This document shows, one piece after another, positions 25,306 to 39,259 of a stretch of DNA of 64,000 nucleotides (position 1 is its first letter; each line of letters starts with the position of its first letter). The notes under the pieces were generated by a model that did not search any database, was not told the origin of the DNA, and worked only from the letters and a program-made list of their open reading frames with translations. The stretch comes from Coriobacteriaceae bacterium (GTDB lineage Bacteria > Actinomycetota > Coriobacteriia > Coriobacteriales > Coriobacteriaceae): NCBI GenBank assembly GCA_902362275.1, contig CABIWB010000004.1:35225-99224 (forward strand). Reading direction: 5' to 3'. A program made the position numbers and the translations under genes.

Positions 25306-26516
25306 TGGGTATCGCCGATCACATCAAGAACGGAATATCGCGTCGCGGCTTTGTGCTCGGTGGGGCTGCCGCGGGCGCTGCCACGTTGCTTGCCGGATGC
25401 TCGAAAAAAACGGGCACCAGCGATGACGCCGCCGGCGAGCCGCAGGTTATCAAGGACGATTCCAAAATCATCTCGATTACGGATGAGTACGAGGCAGTCG
25501 ACATCGATCTTGAGCCGGCGGCGTCGTGGACGCTGCCGCTGGGTACGCTGCTGTACTACTGCGACGGCGATTACGCCGCGGCGATGATGGCGCCCGCATC
25601 GGCACTGCACGCCAACACACTCGGTGTGCTTAACCTGGGCGATGGCTCGCTTACCACATTAATCGAGGATCCTATCGAGGGCACGGGATATGCATTCTAC
25701 GATGTCCGTGCCGGCGACGGCGTATTCGCGTGGGTTGAGATGAACTTTGCCAATTCATCGTGGAAGCTCTACGCTCAAAATCTGTCGGGCGCTTCGCTCT
25801 CTGGCGACGTGGTTGAGCTCGATCGAGGTGGCAAGGACTATGATCCGCCCCTGTTTACGGCGTTCGGGTCATCGGTTATCTGGTATAAAATGCCTTCGGC
25901 AGGCGGCAATAAAACGAGTAGTGATTCGTTTTGCTATCGTCGCTCGCTTGATGAATCCAAGGCCGAGGCAATTTGGAAATCGACGGGCCGCTTTGCGTCG
26001 GCCCCGCGAGCGAGCGACGGCATTTTGACCATCTCGCCGCGTGTCCGCAACGACGAGGGCGTCTACTACGGCATAACGGCAATCGATCTGACCGACGGCA
26101 ACAACACCAAGCGTGCCCAGCTGGTCCTCCCTTCGTCAGTCTCGCCTTTCGAGGCCGTATATATGGGCGATACCTTCGTGTTTTCTATCGAGGCGGCCTA
26201 TAGCGGCGTGGGCAGCCTGGGCAACATGGGCACATATATCGGTAATGAGGGAGGGCCGTACCTTTTCCTGTCACGCGAGCCGCTCGCATGTGCGGCTGGC
26301 AAGAAGAATAAATACCTTGTTAAGGTACAGGCGTCGCATTTTCTGATCGACACCTCTACCAAGACCTATGGCTCGCTACTGTCGCCCGACCGCGCTTTGG
26401 AGTATGGCGATTATCCAGCTACGGCGGGAAAATCGGACTCATTCCTTACGTACGCCACGGTGCGCAACAGCCAGGGTATACCAGAGACGGTCACTGCACG
26501 CCTGTTCTCTCTTTAA
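25305..26516 (+). CDS. Tat-exported lipoprotein, beta-propeller-like
   Basis: A 403-residue protein with a twin-arginine signal (ISRRGFVLGG) and a lipobox (LLAGC, cysteine near residue 32), so it should be a folded, lipid-anchored protein outside the membrane. The rest is made of repeated beta strands ending in W or aromatic residues (for example WVEMNFANSSWKLYAQNL), as in a beta-propeller. No catalytic motif is evident. It is translationally coupled to the TSCPD gene (TAATG). Confidence 0.65.
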   Translation: MGIADHIKNGISRRGFVLGGAAAGAATLLAGCSKKTGTSDDAAGEPQVIKDDSKIISITDEYEAVDIDLEPAASWTLPLGTLLYYCDGDYAAAMMAPASALHANTLGVLNLGDGSLTTLIEDPIEGTGYAFYDVRAGDGVFAWVEMNFANSSWKLYAQNLSGASLSGDVVELDRGGKDYDPPLFTAFGSSVIWYKMPSAGGNKTSSDSFCYRRSLDESKAEAIWKSTGRFASAPRASDGILTISPRVRNDEGVYYGITAIDLTDGNNTKRAQLVLPSSVSPFEAVYMGDTFVFSIEAAYSGVGSLGNMGTYIGNEGGPYLFLSREPLACAAGKKNKYLVKVQASHFLIDTSTKTYGSLLSPDRALEYGDYPATAGKSDSFLTYATVRNSQGIPETVTARLFSL

Positions 26517-26575
26517 GCTTAGAGGGGTTAAAAAGGCGCCAACAGGGGAATAAACGCGTTGTAATTGTGAGTACC

Positions 26576-26613
26576 GCCCGCCGAGCTGCCGCGTCATAGC
26601 GGCATCCGGCGGG
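26576..26613 (+). terminator. hairpin before the two-component system
   Basis: Imperfect stem GCCCGCCGAGCTGCCGC / GCGGCATCCGGCGGGC with a 6-base loop. There is no good T tract, so termination is uncertain. Confidence 0.4.
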
Positions 26614-26669
26614 CTCGGGTGCGTTAAAATGGGCTTGTTCTTAGCTAATTGAGACAGGGGGGCCGTGTT

Positions 26670-27392
26670 ATGGCTTCAGATGCAAAAAAGATTCTGCTGG
26701 TCGAGGATGAGAAGGCAATCCGTGACGCCGTCGCTGCCTATCTCGAGCGCGAAGGCTACTGGGTTGTGGGCGTCGGCGACGGCCAGTCCGCGATCGAGGA
26801 GTTCGAGAAGCATCAGTTCGACCTGGTCGTGCTCGACCTTATGCTCCCCAAGATCCCCGGCGAGCGCGTTTGCCGCACCATTCGCGATACCTCGGATGTC
26901 CCCATCATCATGCTAACGGCTAAGGGCGAGATCGAGGACCGTATTATCGGTCTTGAGCTCGGCGCCGACGACTATCTGATTAAGCCGTTCTCGCCGCGCG
27001 AGCTCGTCGCCCGCGTTCGCGCTCTGTTCCGCCGTGCCCATCAGGCCGATGAGCCCGCCGTCGAGGTACTCGACTTCGGCGATCTAGTTATCGATATCTC
27101 GGGCCACAAGATCTTGGTCGAGGGCAAGGAAGTCGATCTGACGGCTTCCGAGTTCAAGCTACTCACCACGCTTGCTCGCCATCCCGGCCGTGTCTACAAC
27201 CGTATGGAGTTGGTCGAGAAGGTGCTTGGGTACGACTTTGAGGGTTACGAGCGCACCATCGATAGCCACGTGAAGAACCTTCGCGCCAAGCTGGGCGATG
27301 ATCCCAAGAAGCCCAAGTGGCTCTACACCGTCCATGGTGTCGGCTATCGTTTCGAGGCTCCGGCCAAGACCGATAAGTCGGGCGAGAAATAG
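26670..27392 (+). CDS. OmpR-family response regulator
   Basis: A 240-residue two-component regulator. The receiver domain has the acidic pocket VEDE (11-14), the phospho-acceptor Asp56 in VVLDLMLP, and Lys105 in DYLIKPFSP. The C-terminal winged helix (about 140-235) has TASEFKLLTTLARHPGRVYN, then ERTIDSHVKNLRAKLGDD. I used the ATG of MASDAKK; the frame opens seven codons earlier. It pairs with the histidine kinase 11 bases downstream. The regulated genes are not evident; overall form resembles MtrA/RegX3-type regulators. Confidence 0.88.
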   Translation: MASDAKKILLVEDEKAIRDAVAAYLEREGYWVVGVGDGQSAIEEFEKHQFDLVVLDLMLPKIPGERVCRTIRDTSDVPIIMLTAKGEIEDRIIGLELGADDYLIKPFSPRELVARVRALFRRAHQADEPAVEVLDFGDLVIDISGHKILVEGKEVDLTASEFKLLTTLARHPGRVYNRMELVEKVLGYDFEGYERTIDSHVKNLRAKLGDDPKKPKWLYTVHGVGYRFEAPAKTDKSGEK

Positions 27393-27403
27393 GGAAATCA
27401 CAT

Positions 27404-28969
27404 ATGACACCTGCGCGCTTTGAAATCGGACAAAAGCACAAGCAGGAGAGCGAGGCGGGTTCCAAGGCTAGTTGGAACACGCCTCGTTCCGATTCACGGC
27501 CAACGATGAGCTATCCCTCGCGCATGGCACTTGCTTTTGCTCTGACATCGCTCATGACGGTATTGGTGCTGGTGGGCGTTGTCTCTGTTGTGTGGGGCAC
27601 GGTCTTTTCGGATTACACGCGCTCCAATATCGTCGAAATCGCAAATTCCGCTGCCGAGAAGTTGGCAACCTCATATGAGGAAAACGGCTCTTGGACCGCG
27701 GGAGAACTGCGCACGGTCGCAACGTCGAGTTTGGTTTCCGACGATCTGAGCATGCAGGTCGTCAACAAAAAGGGCGTTGTCGTCTATGACGACTCATGGC
27801 CTTCGGCAAGTGCGACCGCCGATGTGCGCGAGAGCGAATCGCCGTCGAGCAGCTCGAGCGGTAAAAAAGCAGCGCATAGCCCGGTCTCGTCAGCGCCCAC
27901 CGACTCCGATAGCGTTGCCAACGTCGAAATCGTTACGTCCTCTGGCGAACATGTCGGACAGGTAAAGCTATGGGCCATCGGCTCCGACGCCCTGCTCACC
28001 AAGGCAGATTCTGCGTTTAGGGAGAAGACCTTTAACGCCATGGCCCTTGCCGCGGTTGTTGCGGTCTGCATCTCGGTTGTTATCGGATCGTTCGTGTCGC
28101 GCATGCTCACCAAGCCGATTCATCGTATTACCAGCACCGCCAAGCAGATTCGCGACGGCGATTTGTCCGCTCGTACGGGCTTGCGCGGCGATGACGAAAT
28201 CGATCAGCTGGGAGAGACCTTCGACGAGATGGCCACCTCACTCGAGAAAGATATGAAGCACGAGAAGCGCCTGACCTCTGAAGTTGCCCACGAGCTGCGC
28301 ACGCCGCTCATGGCCATGCTTGCAACGGTCGAGGCTATGCAAGACGGTGTGTATCCCACCGACGACGAACACCTGGAGACGGTCGCTTCCGAGACGCGTC
28401 GCCTGGCTCGTCTGGTGCAGCAGATGCTCGACCTATCGCGTATGGAAAACAGCACGGCTCCGCTCAATCTAGAACCGGTGGACATGGTTCCGTTCGTGCG
28501 ATCGATTGTGAACGGCCAGGAGCGTCTGTTTGCCGACCGTGACCTTCGTCTTCGCTTTGCAGATGAAACCCAGGGGCACGACGATGTCGTCGAAGCCGAT
28601 CCCGACATGATCACGCAATGCGTCATCAACCTCATGAGCAACGCCATGCGCTACACCCCCGAGGGCGGTTGGGTTGTGGTGTCGGTGCTCAGTGACCGCA
28701 GACATGTCAGTATTGCCGTTTCGGATACAGGCATCGGTATTGCCAAGGACGATCTGTCGCGCATCTTCGGGCGGTTTTGGCGCGCCGATGCCAGCCGCGC
28801 CCGCGAAGCTGGCGGCCTGGGCGTTGGCCTCGCCGTGACCAAGCAGATCGTCGAGCGTCACCATGGCTACATATCCGTGGAGTCGGAGCTTGGAAAGGGT
28901 ACGACTTTTACAATTCATCTGCCCCGCGAGCACACGGCAGACGCGGCATCTACTACAATGGAGCACTAG
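27404..28969 (+). CDS. membrane sensor histidine kinase
   Basis: A 521-residue kinase. A 45-residue cytoplasmic tail is followed by a first membrane segment (LAFALTSLMTVLVLVGVVSV). The outer sensor region has a serine-rich stretch (SESPSSSSSGKKA), and a second membrane segment ends with MLTKP. Next come a HAMP domain, the phospho-acceptor box SEVAHELRTPL, an N box INLMSNAMRYTP, and ATP motifs DTGIGIAKDD and GLGVGLAV. It acts with the response regulator just upstream. The signal cannot be deduced from the sensor sequence. Confidence 0.88.
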   Translation: MTPARFEIGQKHKQESEAGSKASWNTPRSDSRPTMSYPSRMALAFALTSLMTVLVLVGVVSVVWGTVFSDYTRSNIVEIANSAAEKLATSYEENGSWTAGELRTVATSSLVSDDLSMQVVNKKGVVVYDDSWPSASATADVRESESPSSSSSGKKAAHSPVSSAPTDSDSVANVEIVTSSGEHVGQVKLWAIGSDALLTKADSAFREKTFNAMALAAVVAVCISVVIGSFVSRMLTKPIHRITSTAKQIRDGDLSARTGLRGDDEIDQLGETFDEMATSLEKDMKHEKRLTSEVAHELRTPLMAMLATVEAMQDGVYPTDDEHLETVASETRRLARLVQQMLDLSRMENSTAPLNLEPVDMVPFVRSIVNGQERLFADRDLRLRFADETQGHDDVVEADPDMITQCVINLMSNAMRYTPEGGWVVVSVLSDRRHVSIAVSDTGIGIAKDDLSRIFGRFWRADASRAREAGGLGVGLAVTKQIVERHHGYISVESELGKGTTFTIHLPREHTADAASTTMEH

Positions 28970-29027
28970 CTTTTCGCTATTCGGTGAAGGAGGGGCCGCG
29001 TCCCTGCCGCTCCGAGTTTGCGAAAAC

Positions 29028-29052
29028 ATGCGGGAAAGAACCCGCATTTCTG
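29028..29052 (+). terminator. hairpin between kinase and purC
   Basis: 7-bp stem ATGCGGG / CCCGCAT with a 6-base loop, followed by TTCT. It may be a weak terminator of the kinase transcript, or it may sit within the purC leader. Confidence 0.45.
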
Positions 29053-29078
29053 TCGTATTTAGGTAAGGAGTGACTCAC

Positions 29079-29966
29079 GTGACAACGATGGAGCGTCGTC
29101 CGGATTCCCGTGGCAAGGTTCGTGATATTTACGATGCCGGTGAAAACCTGCTGATGGTCGCCACCGACCGCATTTCTGCGTTCGACTTCATTCTTCCCGA
29201 CGAGATTCCGTTTAAGGGAGAGGTACTCAATCGCATCTCGGCATTCTGGTTCGATAAGTTTGCCGACATCGTCCCCAACCATCTCGTTTCCATCGACCCG
29301 GCGGATTTCCCCGAGGAGTTTGCTGAGTATCGTGACTACCTCGCTGGCCGCGCTATGCTGGTTAAGAAGGCCCAGACGATTCCTATCGAGTGCATCGTCC
29401 GCGGCTATCTGACCGGTTCGGGCAAGAAGACCTACGACGAGAACGGCACCGTCTGCGGTATCCAGCTGCCTGAGGGCCTGACCGAGGCCTCCAAGCTTCC
29501 CGAGCCGCTGTTCACGCCGTCCACGAAGGCCGAGATCGGTGACCACGACGAGAACATCTCGTTCGAGCGTTGCTGCGAGATCGTGGGCGAGGACATCGCC
29601 ACGCAGATTCGCGACCTTTCCCTCAAGATCTACAAGGCTGCCGCCGAGTACGCCGCGACCCGTGGCATCATCATCGCCGACACTAAGTTTGAGTTTGGTG
29701 TCATAGATGGCAAGGTCACGCTGATCGACGAGTGCCTCACGCCCGACTCCAGCCGTTTCTGGCCTGCTGCCAGCTACGAGGAGGGCAAGATCCAGCCTAG
29801 CTACGACAAACAATTCGTCCGCAATTGGCTCAAGGCCAACTGGGATATGACGGGGGAGACCCCGCACCTGCCCGCCGAGGTCATCGATGGCACGTCCGAG
29901 CGCTATCGCGAGGCCTTCCAGATCATCACGGGCTCCCAGTTCACAAGCATGAAGGAGAACGCATAA
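29079..29966 (+). CDS. purC: phosphoribosylaminoimidazole-succinocarboxamide synthase
   Basis: PurC (SAICAR synthase) joins CAIR and aspartate with ATP in purine synthesis. Recognisable features are GKVRDIYDAGENLLMVATDR at the start, the substrate segment ECIVRGYLTGSG, and DEVLTPDSSRFW-type residues (DECLTPDSSRFW). The start is most likely the GTG at 29079, eight bases after AAGGAG; an in-frame GTG at 29070 is too close to that site. The 295-residue length fits. The product feeds PurB, encoded 4 kb upstream. The next gene begins one base after the stop. Confidence 0.93.
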   Translation: MTTMERRPDSRGKVRDIYDAGENLLMVATDRISAFDFILPDEIPFKGEVLNRISAFWFDKFADIVPNHLVSIDPADFPEEFAEYRDYLAGRAMLVKKAQTIPIECIVRGYLTGSGKKTYDENGTVCGIQLPEGLTEASKLPEPLFTPSTKAEIGDHDENISFERCCEIVGEDIATQIRDLSLKIYKAAAEYAATRGIIIADTKFEFGVIDGKVTLIDECLTPDSSRFWPAASYEEGKIQPSYDKQFVRNWLKANWDMTGETPHLPAEVIDGTSERYREAFQIITGSQFTSMKENA

Positions 29967-30542
29967 GTGAGTACCCGTAGCGCCACGAACAAGCGCACGC
30001 AATCCCACGAAGTTACCGGGGTTGCGCGCAAGTCCGCCGCATCTGCTAAGCCCGCCCGCCAGGCGGCGAGCTCCGTTCGCGTCGTGCCGGCTTCGTCTAA
30101 GGCACGCCGCAAAGAGCTCGAGAAGGGTGAGAACCTCGAGGGCCTCTCTAAAGAGGAGAAGCGCGCCCGCAAGGCTAAGCAGCGCGCCAAGGAGGACCGC
30201 ATCTACACGGTGTCGAATATCCTCCTCAAGCAGGACGAGGACTACACCAAGCGCCGTCGTATCTGGTGGGCCGTGCTCGCCATCGGCATGGTACTCGTCG
30301 TGGCAATTTGGGCTTCGCTCTACTTCGCTCCCAGCGGCACGGTGTCCAGTCCCGTCCAGATGGTCGGCATTGTTTTGTCCTATGTCATCATCTTAGGTGA
30401 CTTTATCTACGACTTCGCTCGTATTCGTCCCTTGCGCAACATGTACCGCGCGCAGGCCGAGGGCATGTCCGAGAACAAGCTCAACGCTCTTATCGAGCGC
30501 GCAGCTGCCGAGGAGGATAAGAAGGACTCCAAGAAGAAGTAG
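29967..30542 (+). CDS. hypothetical membrane protein
   Basis: 191 residues from a GTG directly after purC. The first 85 residues are basic and Ser/Ala-rich, then very Lys/Arg/Glu-rich (KEEKRARKAKQRAKEDR). Two membrane segments follow (about residues 95-118 and 127-150), then an acidic-lysine tail ending DKKDSKKK. It resembles small actinobacterial membrane proteins of unknown function. A terminator follows, so it is the last gene of the purC transcript. Confidence 0.65.
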   Translation: MSTRSATNKRTQSHEVTGVARKSAASAKPARQAASSVRVVPASSKARRKELEKGENLEGLSKEEKRARKAKQRAKEDRIYTVSNILLKQDEDYTKRRRIWWAVLAIGMVLVVAIWASLYFAPSGTVSSPVQMVGIVLSYVIILGDFIYDFARIRPLRNMYRAQAEGMSENKLNALIERAAAEEDKKDSKKK

Positions 30543-30572
30543 CGTTTGCATACATACTTATCGCTAAGATAT

Positions 30573-30604
30573 AAGGCGCGTCGTTTTTGCGGCGCGCCTT
30601 TTTA
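30573..30604 (+). terminator. intrinsic terminator after the purC transcript
   Basis: Stem AAGGCGCG / CGCGCCTT with a 12-base loop and six T residues. Confidence 0.8.
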
Positions 30605-30631
30605 CTGTTCTATAGATAGATGGAGTGGCAC

Positions 30632-31912
30632 ATGATTCGAGCTGCCCTGACGGTCGAAGAGGCCTTGGAGGGTATGAAGTCCCTGGAGCCCAAGATTAAA
30701 AACTATGCGCGCCTGGTTGTCCGCAAGGGCGTAAACGTTAAGCCCGGCCAGGAAGTCGTCGTTCAGTCTCCGGTCGAGTGCGCGCCGTTTGCGCGCGTGG
30801 TGGTCGCGGAGACCTATGCCGCCGGCGCCGGCCACGTGACGGTCATTTGGGCCGACGATGCCGTGACGAGGCTCACGTACGAGCATGTCGAGAAAGGCTA
30901 TTTTGAGCAGACGCCCGAGTGGAAGCGCCTGCAGCTGGATTCCCTGGCCCAGGACGGTGCCTGCTTTATCTTTATCGAGGGTGCGGACCCTGCCGCCCTT
31001 AAGGGCATCGATCCCGCTAAGCCCGCTGCAGCTTCTAAGGCAAGGAACACGCAGTGCAAAGTTTTCCGCCGTGGACTGGATTACAACATCAATCCGTGGT
31101 GCATCGCCGGCGCTCCGGTCGTGGCTTGGGCGCGCGAGGTGTTCCCGGGAGACGCCGATGAGGTTGCAATCTATAAGCTGTGGAATGCGATTCTGCACAC
31201 CGCTCGCGCCGATGGCCAGGACCCAGAGAGCGACTGGGAACTCCATGACGCCGCATTCGAAAAGAACCTGCGTTTCCTGAACGACAATCGTTTCGACCGC
31301 CTGCATTACACCGCGGCAAATGGAACCGATCTGACGATTGGCATGACGAAGGGTCACGAGTGGGCCGGTGGCAAGGGCAAGACGCTCGATGGGCACCCCT
31401 TCTTCCCCAACATTCCCACCGAGGAAGTCTTCACTTCGCCCGATCGTATGCGCGCCGACGGTATCGTGTACTCGGCCATGCCGCTCATCCACCACGGCAA
31501 TAAAGTCGACGATTTTTGGATTAAGTTCGAGAGCGGCCGCGTGGTGGGCTACGACGCCCGCGTGGGCAAGGCAACGCTCGCAAGTATCATCGATACTGAC
31601 GAGGGCGCTGCTCACCTGGGAGAGGTCGCGCTCATTTCCAAGAACACGCCGATCCGCGAAAGTGGTGTTCTGTTCTACGATACGCTCTATGACGAGAACG
31701 CTAGCTGCCATCTCGCGCTAGGTGTCGGTTTCCCCGAATGTATCGAGGGTGGGTATGACATGTCCAAGGAGGAGCTCCTGGAGCATGGCGTTAACGTCTC
31801 GAGCACGCACGTCGATTTTATGATCGGCACGGACGACATCGATATTACGGGCATTACGCCTGATGGACGTGAAGTTGTGATTTTCCAGAACGGCCAATGG
31901 AGTTGGGAATAG
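30632..31912 (+). CDS. M29-family metallo-aminopeptidase
   Basis: A 426-residue aminopeptidase of the thermophilic AmpS/PepS family, cytoplasmic, removing N-terminal residues from peptides. Family landmarks are the N-terminal NYARLVVRKGVNVKPGQEV and the metal-ligand region NIPTEEVFTSPDR. Later come LIHHGNKVDDFWIKFESGRV, then IRESGVLFYDTLYDENASCH, with the His/Asp/Glu cluster of the dinuclear site. GGAGTG precedes the ATG at 30632. The frame is also open from an ATG at 30620, which lacks a binding site. Confidence 0.88.
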   Translation: MIRAALTVEEALEGMKSLEPKIKNYARLVVRKGVNVKPGQEVVVQSPVECAPFARVVVAETYAAGAGHVTVIWADDAVTRLTYEHVEKGYFEQTPEWKRLQLDSLAQDGACFIFIEGADPAALKGIDPAKPAAASKARNTQCKVFRRGLDYNINPWCIAGAPVVAWAREVFPGDADEVAIYKLWNAILHTARADGQDPESDWELHDAAFEKNLRFLNDNRFDRLHYTAANGTDLTIGMTKGHEWAGGKGKTLDGHPFFPNIPTEEVFTSPDRMRADGIVYSAMPLIHHGNKVDDFWIKFESGRVVGYDARVGKATLASIIDTDEGAAHLGEVALISKNTPIRESGVLFYDTLYDENASCHLALGVGFPECIEGGYDMSKEELLEHGVNVSSTHVDFMIGTDDIDITGITPDGREVVIFQNGQWSWE

Positions 31913-31931
31913 TCCCAGACCGTGGTACAAT
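31903..31931 (+). promoter_or_regulatory. promoter of tRNA-Lys
   Basis: TTGGGA (-35) and TACAAT (-10) with a 17-base spacer. The -35 box overlaps the end of the aminopeptidase gene. Confidence 0.65.
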
Positions 31932-31940
31932 GCCACCCGC

Positions 31941-32016
31941 GGGCCGTTAGCTCAGCTGGCAGAGCAGGGGACTTTTAATCCCAAGGTCCAGGGTTCGAAC
32001 CCCTGACGGCCCACCA
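31941..32016 (+). tRNA. tRNA-Lys (anticodon TTT)
   Basis: Acceptor GGGCCGT pairs with ACGGCCC. The D arm is GCTCAGCTGGCAGAGC, the anticodon loop CTTTTAA (anticodon TTT), and the T arm CAGGGTTCGAACCCCTG; CCA is encoded. The anticodon stem has one G-A mismatch at its base. Confidence 0.95.
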
Positions 32017-32260
32017 TAGAAAAGAAAGCGATCGACTCCGGTTGGTCGCTTTTTTGTTGCCGCGGCACGGGTTCGAACCCGAAAGGGCGCGGAGATGAGG
32101 AAACGCGTGAGCGTTTGCCAGCGCAGCGCGCAAGGCGCGAAAGCGCCGCAGCGGCCGCCTACGAAGCAGGCTGAACCCCTGACGGCCCACCATAGAATAG
32201 AAAAGCGACTGGCGGATGCCGTCCGCTTTTTTGTTGCCGGTGCACGGGTTCGAACCCGTA
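31997..32260 (+). repeat. tRNA-Lys 3'-tail repeat module
   Basis: The 25-base stretch from GAACCCCTGACGGCCC through CCATAGAA is present in the tRNA (31997) and again at 32173, 176 bp later. Each copy is followed by a terminator hairpin ending GCTTTTTTGTTGCCG and then by CACGGGTTCGAACCCG (32066 and 32243). Between them lie hairpins AAACGCgtgaGCGTTT and GGCGCgaaaGCGCC, in the same order as in the tRNA-Gly module. The second unit stops after the T-arm-like palindrome. Confidence 0.82.
32026..32056 (+). terminator. intrinsic terminator of tRNA-Lys
   Basis: 12-bp stem AAAGCGATCGAC / GTTGGTCGCTTT (two G-T pairs) with a four-base loop and six T. Confidence 0.85.
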
Positions 32261-32791
32261 TCTATCTATATATAAGAACGCTTGGCGAACAAAACCCGCC
32301 TTTTACCGATGGGAAACAAATAGCTGATGCCTTTGGAGTAAAGTAGCGCTCCAGAGATGACCGATGTCTCAATACTCATAAAACAGCTGGTCATCGCCAA
32401 TATCAGAAGCCAATGCTTCAGTTTAAACCTCAGTGATGCGACTGGGGGACCTATTCATTTGTGAACAAAATATGGAGTGCGCGATTCCCGCCCCCGGCGC
32501 CCCTCCGGTCTGGCAATATATCTCCTTGCCGCGCGGCCCGGTCGGACCGGATCGGCCGCGGGGGCGTGCACCTTGAGAACCGGATACTGCGAGGATGGAC
32601 ACTTACTTCAGTGTCGCATCCGGGCAGACATCGAACCATTTGAAATGGTCTAACTTGGATTTGTTTTTCGCAAGGCCGCCGAGAGGCGGCCCCGAGAAAT
32701 TCCTTTTCCTATCTAGTAGAACCATATGAATCGAACGGAACCGATCAGCTGATAGTTGTGAGGACCGGACGGGCTCGAAGCCCAGAATATT
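32261..32791 (+). other. rRNA promoter and leader region
   Basis: About 530 bases with no protein gene. The left part is AT-rich (TATCTATCTATATATAAG) and may hold promoters. The right part holds leader hairpins (GGCCGCC/GGCGGCC near 32680; ACCATTTGAAATGGT). It also holds CACCTTGAGAACCGGATA near 32570, which is repeated in similar form in the 16S-23S spacer (ACCTTGAGAGCCGCATA), a common rRNA leader element. Confidence 0.65.
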
Positions 32792-37674
<4,883 letters not shown>

Positions 37675-37814
37675 CGCACCTCGCGGCCCGCGGGACCCAG
37701 CGCTTGCGCGGTCCGGGCACGAGGATGCCCCCGAGTCATCTTTCCTATACGCCATGCGGCCCCCAGGGCACGCGAGAGAGACACCGGACACCGTAACGGT
37801 GGGCGCCGCCCACC

Positions 37815-37932
37815 GGTCAGCGGCCATAGCATGGGGGGCACGCCCGGTCCCGTTCCGAACCCGGAAGCTAAGCCCCATCGCGCCGAGAGTACTGCGGGGC
37901 CAGCCCGTGGGAGGCCAGGGCGCCGCTGACCG
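37815..37932 (+). rRNA. rrf: 5S ribosomal RNA
   Basis: Terminal stem GGTCAGCGG / CCGCTGACC encloses CCCGTTCCGAACCCGGAAGC and GAGAGTACTG, the conserved 5S loops. About 117 nt. Confidence 0.92.
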
Positions 37933-37965
37933 GTGGACGGCACCGGGCCGTCGGATGACTTTGAG

Positions 37966-37997
37966 AAGGGGGAGGCCTCGCGGTCTCCCCCTTTTTT
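37966..37997 (+). terminator. intrinsic terminator of the rrn operon
   Basis: Stem AAGGGGGAG / CTCCCCCTT with a 10-base loop and a run of T residues. Confidence 0.9.
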
Positions 37998-38045
37998 GCG
38001 TTTGGTCGATATGCGCTAAACGCCTCTATGGCTTAAAAGCCTTCT

Positions 38046-38516
38046 CTATTTGAAGAAAACAAAATAAACGACCAGTGCGATTGCCACGCTGGCAATGATC
38101 AACAGCGCGATTTGGAGACGGTGCTGTTTGCGCCGTCTGTTTGACGATGTAAATATCGATTTCCCCTGCTTAGGCGTCTCAAGATAGCGGGCGGAATGCG
38201 TTAGAGTTTGCTTGGGACGGGGCCCTCTGCGATGTTGCTGGGTGGGTGTTTGTGTTTGCTCCTGGTTGCATGCGCTGTTTTTGGATAAGGGGGCATCTTT
38301 GAGATACACCGGATCGCTCGAGGCGACTCCCATGTGTCTGCGACCTGATTGAGCTTCTTCAAGGGTTTGATAACGATTGCGAGTTACATACTCAGGTTCT
38401 GCATCGTCAATAGGATCTTGGGAAATATGGGGACGATGGTAGCGTCTGGGCTGTGAATAAGCGGAACTATCGTTCTGCAGCGGCTCATACGAATTGTCGG
38501 AGGTCTGATCGTCCAT
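38046..38516 (-). CDS. hypothetical tail-anchored membrane protein
   Basis: 156 residues. The first 125 are polar, rich in Gln, Ser, Arg and Pro, and probably disordered. A basic patch (SNRRRKQHRLQ) leads to one C-terminal membrane segment (IALLIIASVAIALVVYFVFF). The orientation would leave the polar part in the cytoplasm. The gene converges on the rrn operon. AAGGG precedes the ATG. Codon use is less G+C-rich than its neighbours. No family recognised. Confidence 0.6.
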   Translation of the reverse strand: MDDQTSDNSYEPLQNDSSAYSQPRRYHRPHISQDPIDDAEPEYVTRNRYQTLEEAQSGRRHMGVASSDPVYLKDAPLSKNSACNQEQTQTPTQQHRRGPRPKQTLTHSARYLETPKQGKSIFTSSNRRRKQHRLQIALLIIASVAIALVVYFVFFK

Positions 38517-38793
38517 GATGCCCTTAGGTTGTCATTAACAACGTGTATGCGCTCATTGTAAGCCCCTCGCTCCGTTTTGACAGGTGCGTATATGGTATTC
38601 ATAGCGCGGTTCAAAGAACCTTTATCTCGTTAAAACCTTAGTCACAAAGACTTAGATATGCTTATAGAAAGAGACTTAAAAAACTTTATAGCAAAATGTA
38701 TATATACGTGACCGTTGGGCATATATAAGAGCGTCAAAAGAAGTCCCTGCCACCTGGAAGATGGCTCGGCAGTCCCTAAAAGGAGTGGTAGTC

Positions 38794-39225
38794 ATGGCAA
38801 GCATGGTTCCTTATCGTTCGGTCTTTGGTGTTCGTCCCTCTGCTAGCTCGTTGTTTGACCTCTTTGATGATATGACCGATCTGGCAAACAACTCGATCGC
38901 CTCTAAGGCGTTCCCCGTTGATGTTGAGGACAAGGGCGACGGGTACGAGGTCAAGGCCTATTTGACTGGCGTCGCCAAGGATGACATCGATGTTGAGCTC
39001 AATGAGGGTCGTCTTTCCATTTGCGTGAATGTCGAGGAGAGCGAAGAGAACGAGGGCAAGAACTTCCTGCAGAAGGAGTTTAGCTCGTACAGCGCGACGC
39101 GCGGTGTGTATCTGAAGGATGCTTCGAGCGAGGGCCTTTCTGCAAAGTACGCTGACGGCATCCTTACCGTTACGGTTCCTAAGATTGTCGAGAAGAAGAA
39201 CGTTACGAAGATTTCCATCGACTAA
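38794..39225 (+). CDS. hsp20: Hsp20/alpha-crystallin small heat-shock protein
   Basis: 143 residues. Small heat-shock proteins form oligomers that hold unfolded proteins without ATP. The alpha-crystallin domain runs from AFPVDVEDKGDGYEVKAYL to GILTVTVPKI; the C-terminal tail VTKISID carries an I-x-I-like motif. AAAAGGAG precedes the ATG of MASMVPYRS. The upstream 150 bases are AT-rich with a TATATA segment. I looked for CIRCE and HAIR operators and saw neither. Confidence 0.9.
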   Translation: MASMVPYRSVFGVRPSASSLFDLFDDMTDLANNSIASKAFPVDVEDKGDGYEVKAYLTGVAKDDIDVELNEGRLSICVNVEESEENEGKNFLQKEFSSYSATRGVYLKDASSEGLSAKYADGILTVTVPKIVEKKNVTKISID

Positions 39226-39259
39226 CGCTATCGGCTATTAGCATCGGTGCCTGCGTTAA

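Noticed and set aside
28970-29078. Purine riboswitch before purC
   Set aside because: The leader is too short and lacks the conserved junction sequence.
32173-32195. Second tRNA-Lys gene
   Set aside because: Only the last 20-odd bases of the tRNA are repeated.
38517-38793. CIRCE or HAIR heat-shock operator before hsp20
   Set aside because: No TTAGCACTC or CTTGAGT inverted repeats are present.
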